Source: an uncultured SAR86 cluster bacterium (lineage in GTDB: Bacteria; Pseudomonadota; Gammaproteobacteria; Magnimaribacterales; D2472). Taken from it: DNA of 64,000 nucleotides. This document shows positions 18,385 through 25,120 of the stretch, piece after piece. How positions within the stretch are numbered: position 1 is the first letter of the stretch; every line of letters begins with the position of its first letter. The stretch spans positions 62,001-126,000 of the forward strand of contig CACECK010000004.1 in assembly GCA_902557965.1 (NCBI GenBank), in the 5' to 3' direction. The notes beneath the pieces are model-generated. The model ran no database searches, was not told the DNA's origin, and saw only the letters and a program-made list of their open reading frames with translations. The position numbers and the translations under genes are program-made.

Positions 18385-19609
18385 TATCAAAAAATCTCTT
18401 TATCATTGATGTAATAACATGATCTTCTATATTCTTAATATCTTGAAAATTATTTAAGGCTGAATCTTCTACAGTCATTGTTTTTATTGCTTTTACAAGC
18501 TCAGAGAAATCTTTTGATACTTTAAATTGATCTAATTCTTGATCTGATAGCGCCGATAAGAAGGTCTCAAGCTGAGTGTTTATATCGTCTTTAGATGATT
18601 TTTTAGAATATGAATCTAGAGCTTCTTGAGCTTCTAATGCAATTATATTCATAGCTTTTTCAGCTTCAATTGTTCTTTGGCCGAAATTTTCTTGAGTTAT
18701 TTTTTCTATATCATCTATTGAGAAAAGATATGCTTGTTCAATATTTCTAATCTCTTCTTCTATATTTCTAGGAACTCCAAGATCGATAAGAAGCATGGGT
18801 TTATTTCTTCTAATTTGGAGGGCATTTTCTATTGCACCCTTCCCAATCAAAGGAAGCTCAGTTGATGATGATGCTATAACAATATCAGCATTCTCAAGCT
18901 GACCATACAAGGCATCTAAAGACGCAGACACTATTTCATAAGAATTATGTAATTTTATTTTTCGAATTGTTCTGTTAACAGATTTAATTTTGTTAATACC
19001 CTTTTTGTATAGATTTTCAATAACATTCTGGGCTAATGATCCAGCTCCAACTACTAACACATTCTGTTCGTGAGGATTTTCAAAAATATTTCTTACAAGC
19101 TTAAGTGCTAAACCGCTTACAGATAATGAATTAAGCCCGATGTTTGTTTCCGATCTTGCTTTTTTTGATATTTGAATAGCCTTTTCAGAAAAATAAGAAA
19201 GATTTTTTCCCACAATATTGATTTCTTTTGCTTTTTTATAAGCTATTTTAAATTGGCCAAATATTTCCTGCTCCCCAAGTACTTGAGAATCGATTCCTGA
19301 TGAGACCTTACACATATGAACCAAAGCATCATGGCCAGACAAAAAGTAGAAACTTTCATTGGAAATATCTTTTATATTTAATGCATTTAAAACTTCTGGC
19401 AAAATCTCTTTGCTAATATTCTTTGCACCAAACAAGTAAAGTTCAGTCCTGTTGCAAGTAGAAATACCATAAAAAGATTCAATGCTATCTTTAAAGACCT
19501 CTTTTAAATGAATATCTAATAAAATCTGATTAGACTCATTTATAATAAACTTTTCTCTTTCTGAAACGTTTGAGGTTTTGTGATTTATGCCAAAAAGTTG
19601 TAATTCCAT
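18377..19609 (-). CDS. hemA: Glutamyl-tRNA reductase
   Basis: HemA reduces Glu-tRNA(Glu) to glutamate-1-semialdehyde, the first committed step of C5 haem synthesis. The 410-residue product has the catalytic cysteine in YGISTCNRTELYLF (about residue 50), SSGIDSQVLGEQEIFGQFK near 100, the NADPH-binding VLVVGAGSLAQNVIE near 178 and a C-terminal dimerisation helix region. The start ATG (complement of 19607-19609) shares the palindrome CATG with the lolB ATG on the other strand, so no intergenic DNA separates the divergent genes. hemA-prfA-prmC order is the common gammaproteobacterial arrangement. Confidence 0.97.
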   Translation of the reverse strand: MELQLFGINHKTSNVSEREKFIINESNQILLDIHLKEVFKDSIESFYGISTCNRTELYLFGAKNISKEILPEVLNALNIKDISNESFYFLSGHDALVHMCKVSSGIDSQVLGEQEIFGQFKIAYKKAKEINIVGKNLSYFSEKAIQISKKARSETNIGLNSLSVSGLALKLVRNIFENPHEQNVLVVGAGSLAQNVIENLYKKGINKIKSVNRTIRKIKLHNSYEIVSASLDALYGQLENADIVIASSSTELPLIGKGAIENALQIRRNKPMLLIDLGVPRNIEEEIRNIEQAYLFSIDDIEKITQENFGQRTIEAEKAMNIIALEAQEALDSYSKKSSKDDINTQLETFLSALSDQELDQFKVSKDFSELVKAIKTMTVEDSALNNFQDIKNIEDHVITSMIKRFFDNA

Positions 19610-20066
19610 GTTAGATAAATTTTATTGCGTCTTTGTTATTGTTTTTCTTTATTCATGTGCGAGCGTAAATGATATTAATACAACACAATTTAGTGGTAAA
19701 TTTATGATAAGCCAAAACAATCATGAGCCTTCAACTTTTAATATTAATGTAAATATCTCTAAAAATGCTTCTATTATACAGATTAAGAAGCCATTTTATG
19801 GAAATGTCTTAAAAATTGAAATGAATGCAGGAAAAAAAACAATTTTTCTTCCATCTGAATATGTTGAGCCTTTTTATGTGCCAGATGATATAGATAGGAA
19901 CTTTAGGTACTGGTTGAGACAATGTATTTTTCAAAAAAAATTATATATACATGAACCAACAGATGAATTTGATTTTAAATTTAAATGTGACAAAAGTAAA
20001 AATAGAACTAATATTAGTATTGAATATAACGAATTTAATATTGAGGGATTTCTTTCATTGTCATGA
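19608..20066 (+). CDS. lolB: Outer membrane lipoprotein LolB-like
   Basis: LolB receives lipoproteins from LolA and inserts them into the outer membrane. The 152-residue product starts with a hydrophobic signal and a lipobox ending LYSC, so the mature N-terminus would be a lipidated cysteine. The rest is beta-rich, with FSGKFMISQNN and IKKPFYGNVLKIEMN resembling the LolA/LolB half-barrel. Sequence similarity is weak and the protein is short (E. coli 207), so the call rests on lipobox plus position between divergent hemA and ispE. An ATG at 19587 would lengthen the protein by seven residues, but it sits inside hemA; 19608 gives a better signal peptide. Confidence 0.75.
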   Translation: MLDKFYCVFVIVFLYSCASVNDINTTQFSGKFMISQNNHEPSTFNINVNISKNASIIQIKKPFYGNVLKIEMNAGKKTIFLPSEYVEPFYVPDDIDRNFRYWLRQCIFQKKLYIHEPTDEFDFKFKCDKSKNRTNISIEYNEFNIEGFLSLS

Positions 20067-20875
20067 AAAAAATTAAAACCCTATGTCCAGCAAAAATTAA
20101 TCTCTATCTAAAAGTTTTGGATAAAAGAAAGGACGGTTATCATAATATTGATACATCTTTTCAATTAATCGATCTAGCTGACGAAATGTCATTTGAAATT
20201 TGTGAAAAAGATATCTTTATAGATTCAAATCAAGATTTCTTATGCGGTAAGAGTAATACAATTTATCAATCTGCGAAGAAAATTAAGCAAATATTTGGCA
20301 TCAAAAATGGTATAAAGATAAATATTAAAAAGAAAATTCCAATCGGAGCAGGTCTTGGTGGTGGAAGTTCAAATGCAGCTTCGACAATAGTTGCGCTAAA
20401 AAGTCTTTGGGGTATAAATGCGGATACTTCAGACTTGATTGATATTGCTAAAAGCATTGGTGCTGATGTACCTTTCTTTATTTATGGAAAAAACTCATCT
20501 GGACTAGGAATAGGTGAAAAACTAAAATTTGCTGATTCAATTAAAGAAAATTTATTTCTTATTAAACCAGATGTTCATAATTCTACAAAAGATATGTTTA
20601 ACGAACTTGATATGTATAGAGAAAACAATAATTTTATTGCTTATTCAAAGCAGAATGACTTTTGGGATATATTTATTAAAAGAGATTCAACAATAAGAGA
20701 TTTTTACGAACAAAATTCTTTAGAATACGATTTAAATCTTTCTGGGACTGGGTCTTGTATTTATATTAGATATGATAAGAAAGAGGAATTAAATAAAATT
20801 TTAAAAAAAATACCAAGTAATTGGAGATTCTTTTTCTGTAAACCATTACAATATTCGCCGATATGTTATATCTAA
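20063..20875 (+). CDS. ispE: 4-diphosphocytidyl-2-C-methyl-D-erythritol kinase
   Basis: IspE phosphorylates CDP-methylerythritol in the MEP isoprenoid pathway. It is a GHMP-kinase-fold protein of 270 residues with the substrate motif CPAKINLYLKVLDKRKDGYHNI at the N-terminus and the ATP-binding glycine loop PIGAGLGGGSSNAASTI near residue 93. A C-terminal LSGTGSCIYIRYD motif completes it. Length fits the family (about 280). It overlaps lolB by four bases, and tRNA-Gln begins six bases after its stop, so the tRNA is probably cut from the same transcript. Confidence 0.96.
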   Translation: MKKIKTLCPAKINLYLKVLDKRKDGYHNIDTSFQLIDLADEMSFEICEKDIFIDSNQDFLCGKSNTIYQSAKKIKQIFGIKNGIKINIKKKIPIGAGLGGGSSNAASTIVALKSLWGINADTSDLIDIAKSIGADVPFFIYGKNSSGLGIGEKLKFADSIKENLFLIKPDVHNSTKDMFNELDMYRENNNFIAYSKQNDFWDIFIKRDSTIRDFYEQNSLEYDLNLSGTGSCIYIRYDKKEELNKILKKIPSNWRFFFCKPLQYSPICYI

Positions 20876-20881
20876 AACCTA

Positions 20882-20956
20882 TGGGGTGTAGCCAAGCGGT
20901 AAGGCAACGGGTTTTGATCCCGTCATGCGTAGGTTCGAATCCTACCACCCCAGCCA
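20882..20956 (+). tRNA. tRNA-Gln (anticodon TTG)
   Basis: A 75-base cloverleaf. The acceptor stem is TGGGGTG paired with CACCCCA and the anticodon stem ACGGG/CCCGT encloses the loop TTTTGAT, giving anticodon TTG. The T arm contains GGTTCGAATCC and the CCA end is encoded. It lies between ispE and prs, a position also seen in Pseudomonas. Confidence 0.97.
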
Positions 20957-20983
20957 TGTTGTATGATACATATAGGGAAGGTT

Positions 20984-21937
20984 ATGAAAAATAATAGCTT
21001 TGATATATTTACTGGCACAGCTAATCCTAATCTAGCTGAAGAGGTATGTGAAAAACTTGGTATAAATATTGCACCAGCTGATGTTGGATATTTTTCTGAT
21101 GGTGAATTAAAGGTAGAAATACAGGGTAACGTAAGAGGACATGACACCTTTATAATTCAATCTACCTGCTCTCCAACAAATAAAAACGTTATGGAAATTA
21201 TGCTCATTGCTGATGCTTTAAAGAGATCGTCTGCATCAAAAATTACTGCTGTTGTTCCGTATTATGGCTATGCAAGACAAGATAGGAGAGTAAGGTCTGC
21301 CAGGGTTCCAATAAGTGCAAAAGTTGTTGCAGATATGTTTGCATCTGTAGGTGTTGATAGAGTTCTTACAATTGATCTTCATTCTGAAACTATTCAAGGT
21401 TTCTTCGATATGCCAGCTGATAATGTATACGCAACAAAATTTATGGTTGATGACATAAAGGATAATAACAATAGGGATGAGGTTGTTGTTGTTTCTCCTG
21501 ATGTTGGTGGTGTTGTTAGGGCAAGAGCTTTAGCCAAATTGCTTGATGATACTGATTTGGCAATTATTGATAAACGTAGAGCTGCTGCTAATCAGTCTGA
21601 GGTAATGAATATAATTGGTGATATCAAAGGAAAAGTTTGTATAGTTCCTGATGATATAATTGATACAGCAGGAACTCTTTGCAATGCAGCAAATGCTTTA
21701 AAAGAAAATGGAGCTAAAGCTGTTAAAGCTTACATTACCCACCCTGTATTATCAGGACCTGCAATTGAAAGACTAGAAAAATCCTCAATTGATGAATTAG
21801 TAGTAACAAATTCAATACCTTTGTCCCAAGATGCCGAAAAATGCAGTAAAATACGCGTCATTTCATTAGCAAACATAATTGCTGAGTGCATTACAAGACT
21901 GAGCAATGAAGAATCATTGAGTGAATTGTTTAAATAG
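20984..21937 (+). CDS. prs: Ribose-phosphate pyrophosphokinase
   Basis: Prs makes PRPP from ribose-5-phosphate and ATP for nucleotide, histidine and tryptophan synthesis. The 317-residue protein contains [20 protein letters not shown] at the N-terminus, the flexible-loop region [19 protein letters not shown] and the metal/ATP region [14 protein letters not shown]. The PRPP-binding loop is [13 protein letters not shown]. An upstream in-frame ATG at 20963 exists, but AGGG six bases before ATG 20984 and the usual length (about 315) favour 20984. It follows tRNA-Gln by 27 bases and precedes rplY by eight. Confidence 0.97.
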   Translation: MKNNSFDIFTGTANPNLAEEVCEKLGINIAPADVGYFSDGELKVEIQGNVRGHDTFIIQSTCSPTNKNVMEIMLIADALKRSSASKITAVVPYYGYARQDRRVRSARVPISAKVVADMFASVGVDRVLTIDLHSETIQGFFDMPADNVYATKFMVDDIKDNNNRDEVVVVSPDVGGVVRARALAKLLDDTDLAIIDKRRAAANQSEVMNIIGDIKGKVCIVPDDIIDTAGTLCNAANALKENGAKAVKAYITHPVLSGPAIERLEKSSIDELVVTNSIPLSQDAEKCSKIRVISLANIIAECITRLSNEESLSELFK

Positions 21938-21945
21938 AGATAATT

Positions 21946-22659
21946 ATGACAGATCAAATAATTTTAAATGCAGACCCAAGAGAAAGAACAGGGTCTAACA
22001 AAGCAAGAGTAATCAGAAAGGTTGATGGCATGGTTCCAGCTATCGTGTATGGAGATGAAAAAGAAACCATTAATCTAAAGCTCAAATTGAATGAACTAAC
22101 GAAGGCTGCTGAAAATGAACTTTTTTATACCCAAGTTCTTTTAATCAAAACTGGAGATGAAGAAGAGAAAGTTGTTTTAAAGGAATTGCAAAAAGATCCT
22201 GCAAAAGGAAAATTTCTTCATGCTGATTTTCAAAGAGTTTCAAGAAAAACAAAATTAAAAGTCGTAATTCCTGTTAACTTTATTAATGAAGATGAGTGCA
22301 TAGGAGTTAGAGAAGATGGTGGTGTTGTAGCAAAGGCTATTAGAGAAATTGAAATTATGTGTTTAGCCGGTAACATACCTGAATCAATAGATGTAGATAT
22401 TGAGAATTTAAATCTTGGTGAATCTATAAGGCTCACTGAAATATCATTACCTGAGGGTTCAGAAATACCAGGTCTCACAGAAGAGACGGATCAAATGGTT
22501 GTTTCTGTTAATGCGCCTAAGGCTGTTGAAGAAGATCCTATTGAAGAAGAATTGGAAGATGGCGAGACATCTGAAGGCGAAGATTCTTCTGAAGGGTCTA
22601 GTGAAGAGGAATCTGCAACTGACGAATCTACTGAAGAAGATAGCGCCGAAGAGAGCTAA
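21946..22659 (+). CDS. rplY: 50S ribosomal protein L25 (long CTC form)
   Basis: L25 binds 5S rRNA. The 237-residue product is the two-domain CTC/TL5 type. The N-terminal rRNA-binding beta-barrel covers about residues 1-92 (DPRERTGSNKARVIRKVDGMVPAIVYG, then HADFQRV) and the C-terminal TL5 beta domain about 95-190. After that the last 43 residues form an acidic low-complexity tail dominated by Glu, Ser and Asp. The tail is longer than usual. The rplY-pth-ychF order is conserved. The next gene, pth, starts five bases after the stop. Confidence 0.95.
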   Translation: MTDQIILNADPRERTGSNKARVIRKVDGMVPAIVYGDEKETINLKLKLNELTKAAENELFYTQVLLIKTGDEEEKVVLKELQKDPAKGKFLHADFQRVSRKTKLKVVIPVNFINEDECIGVREDGGVVAKAIREIEIMCLAGNIPESIDVDIENLNLGESIRLTEISLPEGSEIPGLTEETDQMVVSVNAPKAVEEDPIEEELEDGETSEGEDSSEGSSEEESATDESTEEDSAEES

Positions 22660-22663
22660 TTCT

Positions 22664-23230
22664 ATGTACAAGCTATGTATTGTTGGACTGGGCAATCCAG
22701 ATCAAAAATACAACTATACGAGACATAATATAGGTAAAGATTGGCTTAAAGATATTTCAATAATCTATGATGTTGATTTTTCAACAAAATCAAAATTTGA
22801 AGCGAAGATAGGCGAGTCACATTCAAGCTCTATTTTATGGGTAATACCTTCTAATTATGTAAATAATTCAGGAAATACTATTTCTAAAATTATTAAATCA
22901 ACAAATCTAAAAGCTAGCAATTTTTTAATCTTACATGATGATTTGGATCTTAAAATTGGGGATGTCAGGCTGAAGGAGTCAGGTGGTCATGGAGGACATA
23001 ATGGGCTCAGAGATATCATAGAAAAAATAGGTTCTGATGAATTTAATAGATTAAGAATTGGTATTGGGCATCCAGGGTCTAAGTATGAAGTAACTAACTG
23101 GGTATTAAATAAATTTACTCCAGAAGAAAAAAAACAATTAAAAATCTCTTATTCACAATTTTGTAATGTTTTTGATCAAATCGCTTTATTGGAAATAAAT
23201 GAAGTCCAGAAAATACTTCATACAGACTAA
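22664..23230 (+). CDS. pth: Peptidyl-tRNA hydrolase
   Basis: Pth recycles peptidyl-tRNAs that drop off the ribosome. The 188-residue protein shows IVGLGNPDQKYNYTRHNIGKDWL with catalytic His near residue 20 and Asn near 10. It also has VNNSGNTISKI near 65, LHDDLDLKIGDVRLKESGGHGGHNGLRDI near 90-118 and FNRLRIGIGHPG. The frame is open upstream to 22499, overlapping rplY, but Met 22664 fits the family start and length (E. coli 194). Confidence 0.97.
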   Translation: MYKLCIVGLGNPDQKYNYTRHNIGKDWLKDISIIYDVDFSTKSKFEAKIGESHSSSILWVIPSNYVNNSGNTISKIIKSTNLKASNFLILHDDLDLKIGDVRLKESGGHGGHNGLRDIIEKIGSDEFNRLRIGIGHPGSKYEVTNWVLNKFTPEEKKQLKISYSQFCNVFDQIALLEINEVQKILHTD

Positions 23231-23232
23231 TA

Positions 23233-24321
23233 ATGGGATTTAAATGTGGAATAATTGGTCTTCCAAATGTAGGTAAATCTACATTATTTAATGCATTAAC
23301 TAAATCTGAGATACCGGCTGAGAATTTTCCTTTTTGCACTATCGATCCAAATATTGGTAAAGTGCCCCTTCCAGATAGAAGGCTTTTAGAATTAAATAAT
23401 ATTGTTAATTCTAATAAAATTATTCCAGCAGCTTTAGATCTAGTTGATATTGCAGGATTAGTTAAAGGTGCTTCAGATGGTGAAGGTCTTGGAAATTCTT
23501 TTTTATCAAATATCAGAGAAATGACTGCTCTTGCACATGTTGTAAGATGTTTTGAGGATGAGAATATTACTCATGTTGATGGCTCAGTTAACCCTCGCAG
23601 AGATGTTGAAGTAATTAATTTAGAATTAATCCTTGCTGACCTGGAAACAGTAAGTACAAGAATTACGAAGTGCGAAAAACTTCTCAAAACTAATGACAAA
23701 GAAAATAACTTGCAATTAGAAATTCTATTGCGTCTTAAAAATGATTTAGAAAGTGGGCATTTAATAAATCTAAAAACTTTTAATGAGGATGAACGAAAAA
23801 TAATAAAAAGCTTTCAATTACTTTCATCAAAACCTACTTTTTTCATTGGCAACATAAATGATAGTGAGGCTTCTAAAAATAATATTCAAGAGTTAAATAA
23901 AATGGCCTCAGAATTAAATACTTTTGTAATTCCAGCATCAGTAAAAATGGAGCATGAAATTTCCATGTTAGATGAGGCTGAAAAGAAAGAATATCTTGAA
24001 TTAATGGAGATGAATGAGCCTGTGCTTAATAAGATTATTTTTGAAGGCTACAAGCTTCTTGGTCTTAAAACATTTTTTACAGCTGGTCCAGCTGAAATAA
24101 GAGCATGGACTATTAAAAATGGCTTTACTGCTCCAAATGCAGCTGGTGTAATTCATACAGATTTCGAAAGAGGTTTTATCAAGGCAGAAGTAATAGATTT
24201 TGATGACTATATTAATAATAAAGGTGAGTTAGGCGCAAAAGAAAATGGTAAATTGCGTTTGGAAGGAAAAGATTATCTAGTTAAAGATGGAGATATTATT
24301 CATTTTAAGTTTAATGTGTAG
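23233..24321 (+). CDS. ychF: Ribosome-associated GTPase/ATPase YchF
   Basis: YchF is an Obg-family P-loop protein that binds ribosomes and hydrolyses ATP, with a role in stress and translation. The 362-residue protein has G1 GLPNVGKSTLFN, switch region PAENFPFCTIDPN, G3 DIAGLVKGASDGEGLGN and the C-terminal TGS domain with TFFTAGPAEIRAWTI and AAGVIHTDFERGFIKAEV. Length equals E. coli (363). It ends two bases after pth in the same operon, and tRNA-Met follows 50 bases later with its own promoter-like sequences. Confidence 0.98.
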   Translation: MGFKCGIIGLPNVGKSTLFNALTKSEIPAENFPFCTIDPNIGKVPLPDRRLLELNNIVNSNKIIPAALDLVDIAGLVKGASDGEGLGNSFLSNIREMTALAHVVRCFEDENITHVDGSVNPRRDVEVINLELILADLETVSTRITKCEKLLKTNDKENNLQLEILLRLKNDLESGHLINLKTFNEDERKIIKSFQLLSSKPTFFIGNINDSEASKNNIQELNKMASELNTFVIPASVKMEHEISMLDEAEKKEYLELMEMNEPVLNKIIFEGYKLLGLKTFFTAGPAEIRAWTIKNGFTAPNAAGVIHTDFERGFIKAEVIDFDDYINNKGELGAKENGKLRLEGKDYLVKDGDIIHFKFNV

Positions 24322-24334
24322 GTCATAAAAAATA

Positions 24335-24362
24335 TTGACTCTTAGATTTTTAAGATTATCAT
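24335..24362 (+). promoter_or_regulatory. Probable promoter of tRNA-Met
   Basis: A -35 TTGACT (24335-24340) and a -10 TATCAT (24357-24362) each match the sigma-70 consensus at five of six positions, with a 16-base spacer. The -10 ends nine bases before the mature tRNA 5' end, which suits a stable RNA promoter. It lets tRNA-Met be made independently of the ychF operon. Confidence 0.62.
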
Positions 24363-24371
24363 TCAACGATT

Positions 24372-24448
24372 GGCTATGTAGCTCAGATGGTTAGAGCACA
24401 GCACTCATAACGCTGGGGTCGGTGGTTCAATTCCACCCATAGCCACCA
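24372..24448 (+). tRNA. tRNA-Met, elongator (anticodon CAT)
   Basis: A 77-base cloverleaf. The acceptor stem is GGCTATG/CATAGCC with discriminator A and encoded CCA, the D arm GCTCAGATGGTTAGAGC, the anticodon loop CTCATAA and the T arm GGTGG-TTCAATT-CCACC. The perfect 1-72 pair and lack of three GC pairs in the anticodon stem mark it as the elongator form. The innermost anticodon-stem pair is A-C (CAGCA against CGCTG). Its place after ychF is seen in Pseudomonas too. Confidence 0.96.
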
Positions 24449-24455
24449 GTTAAAT

Positions 24456-24474
24456 AAAGAATTATTCTTTTTTT
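24456..24474 (+). terminator. Possible weak terminator after tRNA-Met
   Basis: AAAGAA (24456-24461) and TTCTTT (24465-24470) form a six-pair, mostly AT hairpin with a three-base loop followed by further T residues. The stem is weak, and it overlaps the stop codon of the convergent small gene. It might slow polymerase on either strand, but evidence is thin. Confidence 0.3.
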
Positions 24475-24695
24475 AGATAAGCTAGAATTATTATCAACGA
24501 GACTAAAACCAACAAGCCATCTTCACCTAACATTGCTACTATTGAAGAAACATTTTTATAAACATCTCCAACAAATGGGGTATCGGTTCCCATTAAGATT
24601 CCTAGCAATAAAGAAACCACAACAAGTGGTATAAGTATTTTAGTTAATTTGTTTAATAAGGCTGTTATGCCTGCAAATGTAAATTTAAAGTTCAT
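24462..24695 (-). CDS. Two-helix microprotein, paralogue B (unknown function)
   Basis: The 77-residue product is not recognised. It has two strongly hydrophobic segments, at about residues 18-36 (ILIPLVVVSLLLGILMG) and about 58-73 (DGLLVLVSLIIILAYL), joined by a short polar loop FVGDVYKNVSSIVAMLGE. The C-terminus is KKE. It aligns along most of its length with the neighbouring 71-residue protein: both have L-T-K/E followed by I/V-L-I, a G-x-L-x-x-G turn, a loop with a V/I-x-N-V/I-S/T core and ML before helix 2. The start lies 11 bases after a terminator hairpin, with no Shine-Dalgarno in between, so expression may depend on read-through. A two-spanning inner-membrane topology is inferred. Confidence 0.72.
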   Translation of the reverse strand: MNFKFTFAGITALLNKLTKILIPLVVVSLLLGILMGTDTPFVGDVYKNVSSIVAMLGEDGLLVLVSLIIILAYLKKE

Positions 24696-24701
24696 ATTTT
24701 T

Positions 24702-24734
24702 AAAAACTTAGGAAGGGTTTTATCCCTTCCTAAG
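24702..24734 (-). terminator. Strong intrinsic terminator between microprotein genes
   Basis: On the minus strand CTTAGGAAGGG and CCCTTCCTAAG pair perfectly (11 pairs, 12 with one flanking A-T) around a six-base loop ATAAAA and are followed by five T residues. It lies 17 bases after the stop of the 71-residue gene and ends just before the ATG of the 77-residue gene. It is the strongest terminator seen in the window. Confidence 0.88.
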
Positions 24735-24751
24735 TAGATTATTAAGTTATG

Positions 24752-24967
24752 CTACTTAACAAGACTCATTAAGACTGCTAAGACAAGAAGTCCTACAACA
24801 CCATTAGAAGTAAGCATTTCAACTAATCCTGTTATATTACCAATCACGTCAAGTCCAAGAACATCACCGAACACTAAAGCTCCAACGATACCTAGACCTA
24901 GCACTCCTATTAGCACCTCAGTCAAATTTTTGACGATGCCGTTTATCATCTTCCATGCATTATCCAT
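24752..24967 (-). CDS. Two-helix microprotein, paralogue A (unknown function)
   Basis: The 71-residue product is not recognised. An amphipathic N-terminus (WKMINGIVKNLTE) is followed by helix 1 at about residues 18-34 (VLIGVLGLGIVGALVFG, glycine-rich), a loop with DVLGLDVIGNITGLVEMLT and helix 2 at about 53-69 (NGVVGLLVLAVLMSLV), ending in Lys. It is a paralogue of the 77-residue protein downstream. The ATG is preceded at seven bases by AGGGGGG, the strongest ribosome binding site noticed in this window. A terminator follows the stop. Together these suggest a short, highly translated mRNA for a small membrane protein. Pilin-like, holin-like or oligomer-forming roles are possible; none is supported directly. 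Confidence 0.8.
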   Translation of the reverse strand: MDNAWKMINGIVKNLTEVLIGVLGLGIVGALVFGDVLGLDVIGNITGLVEMLTSNGVVGLLVLAVLMSLVK

Positions 24968-25024
24968 AATATTTCCCCCCTATTAGGTTTTTTTATGTTT
25001 TGCAGGATTAATGAGAACACAAAT

Positions 25025-25038
25025 TATGATCTGAATCA
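25025..25038 (-). promoter_or_regulatory. FNR/CRP-type palindrome upstream of microprotein A
   Basis: Within the 153-base gap between pnp and the 71-residue gene, the minus strand reads TTGAT-TCAG-ATCAT. This matches nine of ten defined positions of the FNR-family box TTGATNNNNATCAA. It is centred about 64 bases before the ATG. A TTGTCA (-35-like) with TCTAGT 16 bases on lies farther upstream. No convincing -10 sits at the ideal distance from the palindrome, so the site is tentative. The rest of the gap shows no gene. Confidence 0.3.
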
Positions 25039-25120
25039 AATCGTGTTACTAGAAATAAGACACAATATTTGACAACAACAAAATTATCTAATATTAGGAG
25101 GAAATTAAGTTTTTATGAAC

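Noticed and set aside
22499-22663. Lysine/leucine-rich extension of pth upstream
   Set aside because: It is the acidic tail of rplY read in another frame; pth family start is at 22664.
24462-24967. Microprotein pair as prophage holin or coat protein remnant
   Set aside because: No phage gene, integrase or attachment-like repeat is nearby; both flanks are conserved housekeeping genes.
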